The notes beneath the pieces were generated by a model, which saw nothing but the letters and a program-made list of their open reading frames with translations, did no database searches and was not told where the DNA came from. Position numbers and translations under genes: made by a program. From NCBI GenBank assembly GCA_003151515.1, contig PLXS01000002.1, positions 94,524-158,523 of the forward strand: a stretch of 64,000 bases of DNA, in the 5' to 3' direction. Source of the stretch: Opitutaceae bacterium (GTDB lineage Bacteria; Verrucomicrobiota; Verrucomicrobiia; Opitutales; Opitutaceae). This document shows positions 36,101-45,209 of the stretch, one piece after another. Every line of letters starts with the position of its first letter. Position 1 is the stretch's first letter.

Positions 36101-37117
36101 CGAGCCCACGTTATCCTGCACCGGGTAGCTCCAGCGCGTCCTCGGGTGGCGGTCGGCGTTGTTCGTGTCGACGAGCGAGATCGACAGGCAGCCGTACTCC
36201 TTGGCCTCCTCGAAGATGCTGGCCACGTCGGTCTGCCATGCGGCGAGGTTGTTGTCCGGGCTGTCGTTCTCGTTGCGGGCGAGCCGGTAGAGCGCGTTCG
36301 TCTGCTGCTCGATGACCGAATTTATCGCGACGGCGATCTGCTCGCGCGCCGTGCTGGCCTTGGTCTCGAGGTAGGCCGTCTCGCGCTGCTGCAGGCCGAT
36401 CCAGAGCATCAGCGTCAGGGTCAGGGATCCGATGACGGCGGGCATCGGAAGCCACGCCGGGAACCCGCCCTCGTTCTTGAGGCTCTCCCTCCAGGCGAGG
36501 ACGAGGAGCGCCGTGCCGGTGACGAGAAGGGCCGCGGCCGCGAGCGCCCCCATCGCGGTCGTGGTCCCCCAGTCGTAGACCGCGGGCAGGCCGAAGGCGT
36601 AGCCCAGGAGGGTGGAGAACCCGACCGAGAAGAGGATCGAGCCTGACACGGCCTCCGCGAAGAGCCTCTCGCGGGCCTTGCGGTCGGTCACCCGCCAGGC
36701 GAGGGTGAGCCCGGCCAGCATGATGCATCCCACGGCCATGACCGAGCCGCGGCCCGGGAAGACCGTCTCAATGAGAAGGGAATCGCGCGCGATCAGCTCG
36801 TCGATCCTCAGGTCCACCCCCCAGATGCCCTCGGCCGCCGTCATGGCGCCGACCAGGGCCGGGACGAGGGAGACCCATGCCGCGTTCCTTATGCCGAACT
36901 CGCGGCCGAGGAGGGCCAGGCCGATCGCCAGGAAGCAAAGGCCCTCGTTGGCCTTGATCGGCGCAGGGGCGAAGCGCGAGAACGGCTGGACCATGGCGTC
37001 GACATGGGCAATCCAGCCGACCAGGGTCCAGATGCCGATGACGACCAGCGCGCAGGCGAGCGCAAGGGACGTCCGCTCGGCCCAGGTTCGGCGGGGCAGT
37101 GTTGTGACGTTGTCCAT
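33155..37117 (-). CDS. Hybrid sensor histidine kinase with two PAS and two receiver domains
   Basis: 1320 aa. About seven or eight membrane helices cover residues 15-245, followed by an extracytoplasmic ~230-residue sensor region and a further helix at ~475-495. Two PAS domains follow (~530-650, with the PAC tail IIGTVQDITTRRE; ~665-785). HisKA has the phospho-acceptor His810 in SMSHEIRTPMNGVIGM. The HATPase_c domain has NLVNNAIKF, DTGIGIP and KYGGTGLGL. Receiver 1 keeps Asp1107 and Lys1152; receiver 2 has Asp1241 (VLMDLQMPEMDG). There is no HPt domain or dedicated response regulator next to it, so the output is unknown. The 3' end overlaps the pseudo-sulfatase gene by 11 bp. Confidence 0.93.
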   Translation of the reverse strand: MDNVTTLPRRTWAERTSLALACALVVIGIWTLVGWIAHVDAMVQPFSRFAPAPIKANEGLCFLAIGLALLGREFGIRNAAWVSLVPALVGAMTAAEGIWGVDLRIDELIARDSLLIETVFPGRGSVMAVGCIMLAGLTLAWRVTDRKARERLFAEAVSGSILFSVGFSTLLGYAFGLPAVYDWGTTTAMGALAAAALLVTGTALLVLAWRESLKNEGGFPAWLPMPAVIGSLTLTLMLWIGLQQRETAYLETKASTAREQIAVAINSVIEQQTNALYRLARNENDSPDNNLAAWQTDVASIFEEAKEYGCLSISLVDTNNADRHPRTRWSYPVQDNVGSIGFDHASDPRRSDAMAAADATDAPTVSTMHEIGEKRNWGFAVYARIGHNGNAARYVAAEYLYQRFFASVVRQLKITGDYSVVVTIGRVEVYRSSLSTDKVNEDKEFAKGYTIYDQRMRISLTPTADALARDRRYLPEMALFGGLLITLLLGFTLHLARRASLGQYLSELSNKRLVAENEERRRIEARLKVSDERLRLALDSTQIGIFEWNVTKGHVYYSPGLWSLLGYEHSRMPSTLEVWQSLIHTDDLPVYRKRTESQLNGIAAFIDPEYRVRSRTGDWRWVYVRSKSVLAGPNGRPTRIIGTVQDITTRRESEQALRESQAEARKLSLVASRTDNLVIIGSADGKIEWVNSAFCRVMEYTLEEVVGKDPGFLLSGPDTDAAQADFIRNEIARGVGANTEIIHYSKSGRKYYLHLEVQLVRNQAGQVENYIAIENDITSRVETETQLRRAKAEADFASRAKSEFLASMSHEIRTPMNGVIGMTSILMETPLTAEQRDFVNTIRTSGEALLTIINDILDFSKIESGKMELEKAPFELALCVEEALDLFAPTAAAKRLEIGYHVEPDVPQWIVGDVTRLRQIIVNLVNNAIKFTPVGSISIQVRRIPLDATVRTAQVGRMRLEIAVQDTGIGIPQDRVDRLFKAFSQVDSSTTRKYGGTGLGLAICQRLCQLMSGDIRVESTPEKGSTFTITFMTDAAQRPAEVSAPPFAGIDLHDSTVLCVEDNPITRARLQTLFEALGATCVFAAEPESAVRLAATLLAPPAAVILDLPDFETDRALALVATIKCPRLVLFRLGQTPPPAPPDNVPYATLSKPIKTVPFYQTLATLGRRSATGVVAQPRPEDRPLAEEIPLTVLLAEDNPVNQKVALRFLERMGYNADAVANGIEVLSALGNRSYDLVLMDLQMPEMDGLEASRRIRRTVPADRQPKIIALTANAMQGDREICLDAGMDDYISKPVKLHEIIAAIRRQFSKGNAVSPLIR

Positions 37118-37213
37118 TTGGGCCCGACAGACCCTAAGGGTTGTGTCCAGCGCGGGGCAATGCGTTTCGGCTGCGGGCCTTACGAGCGGGCGCTCGACGC
37201 GCCTCGGGCTGCC

Positions 37214-39997
37214 TCACGGCGCGGTCGCCGGGCTCGCCAGCGGCGGCTGGGGCGCAGCCCTGCCCGCCTTCATGTCATCCTCGCGCAGCAGGTTAAGGGG
37301 GCTGTACGCCAGGTTCCACGAGGGCTTGTCGAGGCTCCCCGTGAGCCTCACCCGGAAGACGGCCGAAAGGGGAGCCGAAATGGCGTTGAAGAGCTGCAGG
37401 AATGACCTGCTTTCCTGGAACGGGTAGACGGTGGCGGTGAAGTCGAGCAGGCGCCTGTCGATCTGGTAGGAGCCCTTGGCCTTTATCGCGGAGTTTGCCC
37501 CGATGACGCTCACATCCGGGAAGCTCAGGGCGGCGTTCTCGATCTTGAAGGCGGCCATGGCCTGCGTGAAGCGCAGCTCCGGGAATTTGAGGAACTTGGA
37601 GAGGCCGCCCAGGAGCGAGAACTCACCGAGCTTGGCGCCCTGTATCTGAAAGCTGCCCTCCCCGGAGAACGACCCGAGGACGCCGAGGACCCCGTCGCCC
37701 GAGACGTTGAGGTCGAGCCGGACCCCGGACTTGTCGCGCGCGAACATGTCCAGCGCCGTGGAGCTTCCGGGCGCCTTCCTGACGACGTATCCGGCGGCGG
37801 CCTCGGCCGCCTGGCCGAGGCTCGCGTCGTTCAGGGAGGCGCGGAACCTGAGGCGGCGCTCGCCGTTCGCGCCCGAGAGGCGGGCGCTTCCGGTGGCGAC
37901 GCCTCCGGCGAAACCCGCCTCGACGTCGCTGACCGTGATGTCGTCGTCGTTCACGTCGACCTTGAACGACGCCTTCTCGAAGGCGACCCCGTGGACCGTC
38001 AGGCCCGAGGAGGCCCGCACCTCGGTGTGCAGGTTCCTGTGCCGCGCGCCCCCGGCCGCCGGGCCGTCAAAGTGCCCCTTCGCGTAGATAGTGGGCGGAC
38101 GCTCGAATGAGAACGACGCCAACGACGCGCTCCCCGCCGGCGGCAGCAGGCGGCCGAGAGGCGCGGGGTCTATGCTCGAGCGGGCCTCGAAGTCGAGGCC
38201 GGTCCACCTTCCCGTCGAGGGCTCGGTCGGCAGCCTGAACGAACCCTGCACCTGCCCCTTGTCCACCGAGACCGTGGCCTCGAAGCCCTCGCATCCCGAC
38301 TGGTCCACGAACAGAAGCGTCCTGAGGCCGTCGACCGGAATCCCGAGCAGGACGGGGTTCTTGGCGTCGACGTAGCTGAACACGGAGAAGCGCCGGTAGT
38401 GCACGTAGCGCCCCTGCACGTCGACCGTGGCGTCCGCGGGCGCCGCCTGGAACCCGAAGCTCTTGAACAGGTCCTGCCACCAGTGCCCGGCGAACCAGGG
38501 GGAGATGTCGAGCGGGCGCAGCCTGCCGCCGAGGAGGTAGCGGTAGTCCTTGGTGGCGAAGTTCTGCTCGTAGGAGCCCGTGGCGAAGTTCTCTCCGCTC
38601 CTCACGAACGCCCTCCTCGCGGCGAAGCGGGTGCCGTCGTACGAGACGTCGCCCCGGGCCTCGTCGAAATGGACGTGGTAGGAGGTGAAGTTGCGAGCGT
38701 CCACGTGAGCCGAGGCTTCCGCGAACTTCCATCCACCGGAGAGCCGGACGCGGCCGGACACGGCGAGCGGCTCGACCAGGTCCGCGAACCTCCTTATGTC
38801 CACACCCAGCCTGGCCGAGAGGGGCTCGCTGACGCCGGGCGAGAGCAGGCCGTCGAATTCGACGACCGCGGTCTTCGCCGCGAGGTCGACGCTCGCGGTG
38901 GCCCGAAGCGGGCTGCCCTGGACCCACGCCGAGGCGTCGACGGCCGCCGAGCGCAGGTCGTCCGAGGGCGTGAGCCTGGCGATGGGCGCCAGGGCAGTGG
39001 CACCCGCGGCCGTCACGGACCCCGCCACGATGTCCACCTGCCTCGGGCTGAAGGAGAGCGTGTCCACCTTGAGTATCCCCCGCACGCGGATGCGAATGCC
39101 GGCCACGCGGACCCTTCCGGCGACGCTCACGCTCTCTGCCGAGGCGATGGCCGCAGTCATGATGGGCGCGCTGCCGAGCAGCGGGAACCTCGTCTCCACG
39201 CGGATGCCTTGGGCCTCCACGGCTACGGGCCCCCCCAGCGACAGGCTTGAGGCCCCGAGCTCGGCGTAGACCACGGCCCCGCGCGTGTCGGACGGGGTGA
39301 GGACGGCCGTCATCGAGGCGCGCCCCAGGCCTGCCATCTGCTCCTCGGCCTTGGAGAACTCGCGGCTCAGGGCGACGTAGTTGGTCGAGACGAACTCCGC
39401 GAGCGGCAACGAGCTGAGCGGCCTGCCGCGCCGGGCCACGGTGCCCGCGTTCACGGTGCCGTGGGCGGAGACGCTGACCCCCCCGAGGCGGCAGTTGAGG
39501 TAGTCGACGGAGAACTCGTCGCCCCTCGAGGTGATGGAGAAGCCCGCGTCCAGGTCCTGGACCATCCTCTCGGCCCTGCCCGAGGCGGAGAGCATCGCCG
39601 GTATGAACAGGTTGGCGCCGGTCGCCCTAATCTCGCGCGCCTCGAAGCGGCGCTCGAAAAGCGCCCAGGGATCCAGCCTGATGAAGATGGCGTCCGCCGT
39701 CACGACGGGTTCCGCGAACGAATCGAGCCTGAAGCGCGCCTTCTCGATCAGGACGCGGCCCGTGGGATCGAGGATTGCGCGCCCGAACTTGACCGAGATT
39801 CCCGACGCGGCGAGGTGCTCCTCGATGGCGCGCAGGAGGAACCGAGGCACCTGGAGCTCCCTCACCGAGGCGACGTACACCTGCAGCGCGAGAAGGATCG
39901 CCAGGAAAAGCCAGAGCGTCCACACGGCCGCCGTCAGAAGGCCCGTGGCGCAGTAGCGGGCCCCGGCGATGCAGGGCCTGATGATCGAGGGGCGCAT
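37214..39997 (-). CDS. AsmA-like envelope protein
   Basis: 927 aa, with one N-terminal membrane helix (~residues 18-44, VWTLWLFLAILLALQVYVA) and a very long repetitive beta-strand region. The C-terminal ~150 residues (VSGDGVLGVLGSFSGEGSFQ, KGSYQIDRRLLDFTATVYPF, VRLTGSLDKPSWNLAYSPLN) match the AsmA-C/DUF3971-like end seen in TamB/YhdP/AsmA proteins. In proteobacteria these form hydrophobic grooves for phospholipid transport between membranes. The end-of-protein motif then Ala/Pro-rich tail is typical. It starts 6 bp after the DUF4340 gene, so it is probably co-expressed with the Gld-like ABC system. Confidence 0.8.
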   Translation of the reverse strand: MRPSIIRPCIAGARYCATGLLTAAVWTLWLFLAILLALQVYVASVRELQVPRFLLRAIEEHLAASGISVKFGRAILDPTGRVLIEKARFRLDSFAEPVVTADAIFIRLDPWALFERRFEAREIRATGANLFIPAMLSASGRAERMVQDLDAGFSITSRGDEFSVDYLNCRLGGVSVSAHGTVNAGTVARRGRPLSSLPLAEFVSTNYVALSREFSKAEEQMAGLGRASMTAVLTPSDTRGAVVYAELGASSLSLGGPVAVEAQGIRVETRFPLLGSAPIMTAAIASAESVSVAGRVRVAGIRIRVRGILKVDTLSFSPRQVDIVAGSVTAAGATALAPIARLTPSDDLRSAAVDASAWVQGSPLRATASVDLAAKTAVVEFDGLLSPGVSEPLSARLGVDIRRFADLVEPLAVSGRVRLSGGWKFAEASAHVDARNFTSYHVHFDEARGDVSYDGTRFAARRAFVRSGENFATGSYEQNFATKDYRYLLGGRLRPLDISPWFAGHWWQDLFKSFGFQAAPADATVDVQGRYVHYRRFSVFSYVDAKNPVLLGIPVDGLRTLLFVDQSGCEGFEATVSVDKGQVQGSFRLPTEPSTGRWTGLDFEARSSIDPAPLGRLLPPAGSASLASFSFERPPTIYAKGHFDGPAAGGARHRNLHTEVRASSGLTVHGVAFEKASFKVDVNDDDITVSDVEAGFAGGVATGSARLSGANGERRLRFRASLNDASLGQAAEAAAGYVVRKAPGSSTALDMFARDKSGVRLDLNVSGDGVLGVLGSFSGEGSFQIQGAKLGEFSLLGGLSKFLKFPELRFTQAMAAFKIENAALSFPDVSVIGANSAIKAKGSYQIDRRLLDFTATVYPFQESRSFLQLFNAISAPLSAVFRVRLTGSLDKPSWNLAYSPLNLLREDDMKAGRAAPQPPLASPATAP

Positions 39998-40003
39998 CCT
40001 CCT

Positions 40004-41887
40004 TCAGGGCTTCGTGAGCGTCCAGAGGGCGTCGAGCAGCGGCTGCTCGACCGCGAACACCGCCCCAAACTCCTTCGAGCCGGCTAGCTGCTCCGACCCG
40101 CCCGTGCGCTCCGCGAACCAGAGCTTGATCGTGTTTTCCTGCGCGCCGCCCGCGCCCCCGGGCAGCGACACCGTGACGTCGAGGCGGTACCGCCACGTGC
40201 GCACCTCGCCCGCCGCGAAGACCTTGTCCGGGAAGCCGTCCTCGACGAAGCGCGCCGCGCGCAGCGAGCGCACCTCGGAGAGGAGGGTGGCCAGCGCCTC
40301 CTTGCGCGGCGCAGCCTCGGCGGCGAACGCCGCATCCCAGGTCTCGCCGTCGGAGAGCTTGTGCGCGTAGATGACCGAGTTGTCGGCGGCGTTGGACAGG
40401 CTCATCGAGGTGATCCGGGCCGAGGACGGCAGGCTGTACAGCAGCCGCTCGCGCCAGGCGAGCGGGGAGGCGCTCGTCTCGGAGAGGATGTCCGGCTCGA
40501 CCGCGTAGACCGACGAGGATCCCGCGATGCGGGCGTAGGCGACGTTCTCCCGCTGGGTGGGTAGCCCGATCTGGAGGGTCTCCTGGCTCGAGGGACCGCC
40601 TGTCAGCGTGAGGGCGACCTCCCTCTCGGGCTTGTTGAATCCCCAGTTCTCCAAGTCGGCGGCGGTGGGGGCGTCGCTCTGGAACTTGAGCGCCGTCAGG
40701 GTCTCCAGCTGGCTCAGGAGGCGCTGGACCGCGGCGGAGTCGGCCGGCATGGTCTGCGGCCCCTGGGCGACGGCGCCCCTGCGGATGATCTGCCAGCCCG
40801 CGTCGTGGCTGCCGGCCGCGGGCTCCAGGCGCTGGAGCGCGAGCTCGGGCTGGTTCGGCGCCGAGAGGGCGACGGACGTCACGGAGCCCGGGTCGAAGTC
40901 CATGACGTGGCGGTCGCGCAGCTCGTCCGAGGCGTAGCGAAGCGTGTTCATGAGCGTGGCCGGGATCTCCACCGTGAACACGGCGCTCTTGTCCTCGAGC
41001 TGGGCGTAGTAGGTGTCGGCGGCGCCCGATGGGCCGCCCAGCAGCAGCGTCTGCTGGCGGTTGTTGCCCTCGAGCGTCACGCGCATCGCGGGCGCGGCGG
41101 ACGGCGCGGCGGCCGGCCCGTTCTGGAGCACGAACGACTTCACCCTCAGCGAGTTGAGCTCGTTGATCGTGAGCTCCGTCTGCTTCTTGTCCGCGCGCGC
41201 GATGACGGGCGTGTCGAACGACCAGCGGTTCCCGTCGCGGTGCAGGCGCACCCTGACGCCGGTCGGGGCGGCCGTCTGCAGGTTCACCGAGCGCGCCTCG
41301 AACACCGGTATCGAGAAGATCGTGTCGGAGCGCAGCTGGTCGAAGGGCACCGCCAGGCTGTCCGCGAGGGACCGGTCCACGACGTGGATGCGCTCGCTGT
41401 CCGGCGAGAGCAGGTAGAGGCGGCTTCCGACCTTCGTCGCGTCGCCTATGCGAAGCACGGTCGTGCGGGCCCCGGCCGAGCCGGCGGCCGCGTCGCCCGA
41501 GGTGAAGCGCACGGTGAGCTTGGGCTGGTCGAGCCCGTAGTCCGAGAGCTTCTGGCCGTTCTTGTCCAGGTCACGCGTGCTGAAGCTCGTCACGTGCTCC
41601 ATGAACTGCAGCTCGTTGATGATCCTGCCCACGGCGTTCGCGTTGGCGGGCCACTCGACGGGCTTGGTGATGAACCAGGAGTCGCCCCGCCTCTCGAGGC
41701 TGTAGCTTGAAAAGGGCGCCGGTCCCGACACGACCAGGCTGCGGATGTCCGACGCCTCGGCGCCGAGCACCCGGCGCCGCGCCTCGAGGGAGGCCCGCTC
41801 TATCCTAAAGTCCCGCTCGAAGAAGAAGATGAATGCAAAGAGCGCGACGTTGAGGAAGAGCAGGACGAGTGTGACTTTTGAGCGCAT
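40004..41887 (-). CDS. DUF4340 domain-containing membrane-anchored protein
   Basis: 627 aa. An N-terminal helix (KVTLVLLFLNVALFAFIFFF) anchors an extracytoplasmic region with repeated DUF4340-type modules: SLERRGDSWFITKPVEWPA, then LSDYGLDQPKLTVRF and a second copy around ENWGFNKPEREVALTLTGG. Such proteins regularly sit behind GldG-like/ABC-2 operons and are thought to be partners of that transporter; function unknown. It follows gldG-like by 40 bp and precedes the AsmA-like gene by 6 bp. Confidence 0.88.
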   Translation of the reverse strand: MRSKVTLVLLFLNVALFAFIFFFERDFRIERASLEARRRVLGAEASDIRSLVVSGPAPFSSYSLERRGDSWFITKPVEWPANANAVGRIINELQFMEHVTSFSTRDLDKNGQKLSDYGLDQPKLTVRFTSGDAAAGSAGARTTVLRIGDATKVGSRLYLLSPDSERIHVVDRSLADSLAVPFDQLRSDTIFSIPVFEARSVNLQTAAPTGVRVRLHRDGNRWSFDTPVIARADKKQTELTINELNSLRVKSFVLQNGPAAAPSAAPAMRVTLEGNNRQQTLLLGGPSGAADTYYAQLEDKSAVFTVEIPATLMNTLRYASDELRDRHVMDFDPGSVTSVALSAPNQPELALQRLEPAAGSHDAGWQIIRRGAVAQGPQTMPADSAAVQRLLSQLETLTALKFQSDAPTAADLENWGFNKPEREVALTLTGGPSSQETLQIGLPTQRENVAYARIAGSSSVYAVEPDILSETSASPLAWRERLLYSLPSSARITSMSLSNAADNSVIYAHKLSDGETWDAAFAAEAAPRKEALATLLSEVRSLRAARFVEDGFPDKVFAAGEVRTWRYRLDVTVSLPGGAGGAQENTIKLWFAERTGGSEQLAGSKEFGAVFAVEQPLLDALWTLTKP

Positions 41888-41927
41888 GTCGGTGGGACGG
41901 TGTTTGGGCTCTGCTGTTCGGGGGCCG

Positions 41928-43400
41928 TCAGGTTCTCCGCGCCCAGTATACGGCTATGCCGAGAAGCGCGGCAATTCCGGGCAGGACAAGCATGAGCGCG
42001 TAGCGCATGCGGGCGAGCTCGCCCGCGCCGAGCGAGAGCTGGAACCGCTCGATCGGGCGGGAGGGCACGTTGAGGGCCGCGTCGCGGCCGACGGTCCAGT
42101 TGACGGCGCCCAGGAAGATGGCGAGGGCCCCCGCGTTGGTGATGCGCGCGTTCGAGATCATGTCGCCTGTGCCGAAGACGACGATGCGGCCGCCGGGCAC
42201 GCTGAAGGGCAGGTCGCCCCGGACACCGACCCGCTCCGACGCGACGGCGACGCCCAGCCTGTTGGGCGGCTCCATGTTGGCGAGCCCCTTGATGTCGATC
42301 CCCGGGGTGAACGACTGGACGCCCCGGCTGCGGTAGTCGAGCTCGCCCCAGGCCGTCGTCGAGGTCGCCGCGAGGGTGACCACGGTCAGGCCCGAGCCCG
42401 TCGGGCGCCCGGGCAGCGGCCTGACGCTGCGCGCCGACCCGATCCGCAGCGCCTCCTTGTAGTCGAGAAGAGTCTGGGTGATGGGGTGGGGGGAGAAGGC
42501 GCGTATGATGAGGTCGCCGTCCTCCGACATGTTGTCCGAGCCAAGGTCGATCACGATGTCGTCGTCGACCAGGATGCCCCAGTCGTCCAGGAGCAGGTCG
42601 CTCAGGCCCGTCTGCGAACTCGGCTTGATGAAAAGGATGAGCCTTCCGGCGCCGGCGCCCAGGTACTGGCGCAGCATCTCCTGCTCGAAGGGGGTGAACG
42701 GGTCGACCGGCGCCACGCTCACGAGGAGAGACGCATCCGCTGGCACCCGGCGCGACGAGGCGAGCTCAACCGTGTCGACGTCGTAGTTGCGCATGCGCAG
42801 CTGATCCCTGACCAGCGAGAGCCCGTTCGCCGGGTCGACGTCGTCGGGGCGCATCTCCCCGTGCCCGACAAGGAAGTAGATCTTTTTGCGCTCGGGGTTG
42901 GACACGTCGAGGATCGCCGCGGTCACGGCCTGCTCCCCGGTGAACGCCTTGCGGACGTGGTCCTCGACCCTGTAGAGCTCCGTGTCCACGCTCAGCGCGC
43001 GCCGCTTGTCGCCGCTCGTCACGAGCACGATCCCCGGCTGCTCGACCCCGTACTTCTCGGTCTTGCGGCGGTCCTGGTAGACGTCCACGTACTCGACCCT
43101 GATCTGGCCCGCCGGGTTGGACTCGGTCGCGTTCACGTACTCGCGCAGCAGGCCCTTCACCTCGGGGTCCTCCGCCTGGCCGTTCGAGGTCTCGACGATG
43201 AGGATGGGCCGGGAGAGCTCGCGAAGGTAGGACAGGGTCTCGGCCGAGAGCGAGTACCGGCGGTAGCGCGTGAGGTCGAACCTCCACGAGTGGCTGCCGG
43301 CGAGGTAGTTGAGGCCGCCGACGAGCGTCATGAACAGCGCCGCCTGCACGACGAGGTTCATCGTTCGGATCCATCGGGCTGCTCTGAAGCTGTCGATCAC
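41928..43400 (-). CDS. GldG-like ABC-transporter auxiliary component
   Basis: 490 aa. A membrane helix near residues 15-34 (NLVVQAALFMTLVGGLNYLA), a large extracytoplasmic domain of the ABC_transp_aux/GldG type (YSLSAETLSYLRELSRPILI, KIYFLVGHGEMRP, GRIVVFGTGDMISN), and a C-terminal helix ending YWARRT. In Bacteroidota GldA/F/G form an ABC complex required for gliding; in other phyla the same architecture occurs without gliding. It sits 15 bp downstream of the permease gene in one transcription unit. Confidence 0.88.
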   Translation of the reverse strand: MIDSFRAARWIRTMNLVVQAALFMTLVGGLNYLAGSHSWRFDLTRYRRYSLSAETLSYLRELSRPILIVETSNGQAEDPEVKGLLREYVNATESNPAGQIRVEYVDVYQDRRKTEKYGVEQPGIVLVTSGDKRRALSVDTELYRVEDHVRKAFTGEQAVTAAILDVSNPERKKIYFLVGHGEMRPDDVDPANGLSLVRDQLRMRNYDVDTVELASSRRVPADASLLVSVAPVDPFTPFEQEMLRQYLGAGAGRLILFIKPSSQTGLSDLLLDDWGILVDDDIVIDLGSDNMSEDGDLIIRAFSPHPITQTLLDYKEALRIGSARSVRPLPGRPTGSGLTVVTLAATSTTAWGELDYRSRGVQSFTPGIDIKGLANMEPPNRLGVAVASERVGVRGDLPFSVPGGRIVVFGTGDMISNARITNAGALAIFLGAVNWTVGRDAALNVPSRPIERFQLSLGAGELARMRYALMLVLPGIAALLGIAVYWARRT

Positions 43401-43415
43401 GGGGGCGGGTTGCCT

Positions 43416-44177
43416 TCAGCTGTGCAGCAGCTTCGCCTCGACGCTCAGGATGCTGAATATGAGCGCAAGGAACGTTCCGCTGGCGTAGAAGAGGAGCTCG
43501 CGCGTGTCGACGACGCCCCTCGTGAAGTCCTGATAGTGCTGCCAAATCTGGACGTAGTCGACAGCGGCCTTGAACGGGGCGAGCGACTCGTTCTCGAGCC
43601 ATGAGGTGTTTCCCAGGTAGCGGGTGCCCAGGATAAGGCCGATGAGTATCGAGGCGCAGATCATGCCCGCGACGGCCTGGTTTCGCGAGAGCGCGCTCGA
43701 GAACACGCCGATCGCTATGAACAGCAGGCCGGAGACGGCGATGAAGATGTAGCCCCCGATGATCGGGCCGGAGTCTATCAGGTGCTCGTCGCCCGCGAAC
43801 CGCTTGAGTATGTAGAAGAGCCCGGAGGTCGACCCCCAGAACGAGAGGTAGAGCAGGTAGGCCGCCGCGTACTTGCCGAGCACGACCTCCGTGGTCGTGA
43901 CCGGCGTCGTCAGCAGGGTCTCGATGGTGCCCATGCGCCTCTCCTCGGCCAGGCACTTCATCGTGAGCAGGGGCACCATGAAGATGACCGGCAGGAAATA
44001 GAGCTGGAAGAACACGGCGGCGGGCGACTCGGCCTGCGACGCCTTGCTGAACTGCTCGAGGATGCTCGTGAAGATGAAGCCCATCAGCCAGAGGAAGAGG
44101 ACCCCCGCGATGTATGTCGCGGGGCTGACGAGCAGCATCCGGACCTCGTGGCTGAGGATGGTGAAGAAGTGCTTCAC
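43416..44177 (-). CDS. ABC-2 type permease (GldF-like)
   Basis: 253 aa with a GTG start coupled to the ATPase stop by GTGA. Six hydrophobic segments. The cytosolic EERRMGTIETLLTTPVTTTEVVLGKY loop (shown in part: ERRMGTIETLLTTPV) is the coupling signature of ABC-2/NosY/GldF permeases. It partners with the ATPase at 44174-45178 and the GldG-like protein. Substrate and direction (export or force transduction to the envelope) are unknown. Confidence 0.9.
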   Translation of the reverse strand: MKHFFTILSHEVRMLLVSPATYIAGVLFLWLMGFIFTSILEQFSKASQAESPAAVFFQLYFLPVIFMVPLLTMKCLAEERRMGTIETLLTTPVTTTEVVLGKYAAAYLLYLSFWGSTSGLFYILKRFAGDEHLIDSGPIIGGYIFIAVSGLLFIAIGVFSSALSRNQAVAGMICASILIGLILGTRYLGNTSWLENESLAPFKAAVDYVQIWQHYQDFTRGVVDTRELLFYASGTFLALIFSILSVEAKLLHS

Positions 44178-45178
44178 GCGCGTCCCTCCTCCTTGGGCTC
44201 CTCGGCCACCGTATCCCAGCTCCTTCGCGTGGCCGCAAGGAAGACGTCCTCGAGTGTGGGGCGGGCGCGGCAGAGCGAGCGCACCCTCAGCCCCTCGGAG
44301 AGGAAGGCCCGCAGTATCGCCTCGCCAACGTCGTCGTCGTTCATGGTCTTGAGTGTTATCTTGCGGAAGCCGAGCGAGTCGGCCTCGCCCTCCGAGGCGA
44401 CCGAGAGGCCGGGATCGACCGACGAGAGCAGGAACGCAAGCGAGCCGAGCGGGCCCGCCGCCTCCACCTCGTAGGCAGAGTGCCCCAGCACCTCGCGCCT
44501 CAGGTTGGCCGGGGTCCCCTGGGCGACGATCCGCCCCTGATTGATGATGAGCACGCGGTCGCAGGTGACCTCGATCTCGGGGAGGATGTGGCTTGAGATG
44601 AGGACGGTCATGCGCCCGCGCAGGCTCGCGATCAGGTCGCGCACGATGAGGATCTGGTGCGGGTCGAGGCCGATCGTCGGCTCGTCCATGATGATGACCG
44701 GAGGCTCCGCGAGCACGGACTCGGCGATGCCCACGCGCTGGCGGAAGCCCTTGGAGAGGCGCCCGATGATCTTGTGGCGCACGTGCTTCAGGTCGCACAG
44801 CTCGAGGACCTCGTCGATCCGGGAGCCCAGCTTCCTGCGGGGCACCTCCTTGAGCCTCCCCCGGAAATACAGGTACTCGCTCACGCGCATCTCCTCTGGC
44901 AGCGGGTTGTTCTCGGGCATGTAGCCGATGCGTCGCTTGACCGCGTCCGGGTCCGACGCGACCGGGAAGCCGCAGATCGAGACCTGCCCGGATGTCGCCG
45001 GAAGGTACCCCGTCAGGATCCTCATCGTGGTCGACTTTCCCGCGCCGTTCGGCCCCAAAAATCCCAGGATCTCGCCGCGCGGCGCCGCGAAGCTGATGTC
45101 GTTCACGGCCGGCACGCCCGAGAATGTCTTGACGAGGTGCGAGACCTCGATTGCGGGCGGGTGCGGGGTTTCGGGCAT
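44174..45178 (-). CDS. ABC transporter ATP-binding protein (GldA-like)
   Basis: 334 aa. Walker A GFLGPNGAGKSTTMRIL, Q-loop region GYMPENNPLPEEM, ABC signature RLSKGFRQRVGIAESVL, Walker B VIIMDEPTIGLDP and the switch His in LISSHILPEIE are all intact. The C-terminal ~90 residues form the extra domain common in ABC-2 drug/GldA-type ATPases. It is the first gene of the ABC-DUF4340-AsmA unit, 31 bp downstream of birA. Confidence 0.94.
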   Translation of the reverse strand: MPETPHPPAIEVSHLVKTFSGVPAVNDISFAAPRGEILGFLGPNGAGKSTTMRILTGYLPATSGQVSICGFPVASDPDAVKRRIGYMPENNPLPEEMRVSEYLYFRGRLKEVPRRKLGSRIDEVLELCDLKHVRHKIIGRLSKGFRQRVGIAESVLAEPPVIIMDEPTIGLDPHQILIVRDLIASLRGRMTVLISSHILPEIEVTCDRVLIINQGRIVAQGTPANLRREVLGHSAYEVEAAGPLGSLAFLLSSVDPGLSVASEGEADSLGFRKITLKTMNDDDVGEAILRAFLSEGLRVRSLCRARPTLEDVFLAATRRSWDTVAEEPKEEGRA

Positions 45179-45209
45179 GCGCTTCGGGATCTCCTGCGGA
45201 CCGGCGGCG

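Noticed and set aside
35366..36646. A 426-codon plus-strand frame antisense to the histidine kinase
   Set aside because: It lies across the sensor and PAS domains of the kinase; the product is charged low-complexity with no domain.
33155..37117. Degenerate first receiver domain in the hybrid kinase
   Set aside because: On counting, Asp1107, Lys1152 and the acidic pair near residue 1061 are all present, so there is no reason to call it inactive.
41745..43604. A 619-codon plus-strand frame antisense to the GldG-like gene
   Set aside because: Composition-driven shadow; the minus strand encodes a full-length GldG-like protein with membrane helices and recognisable blocks.
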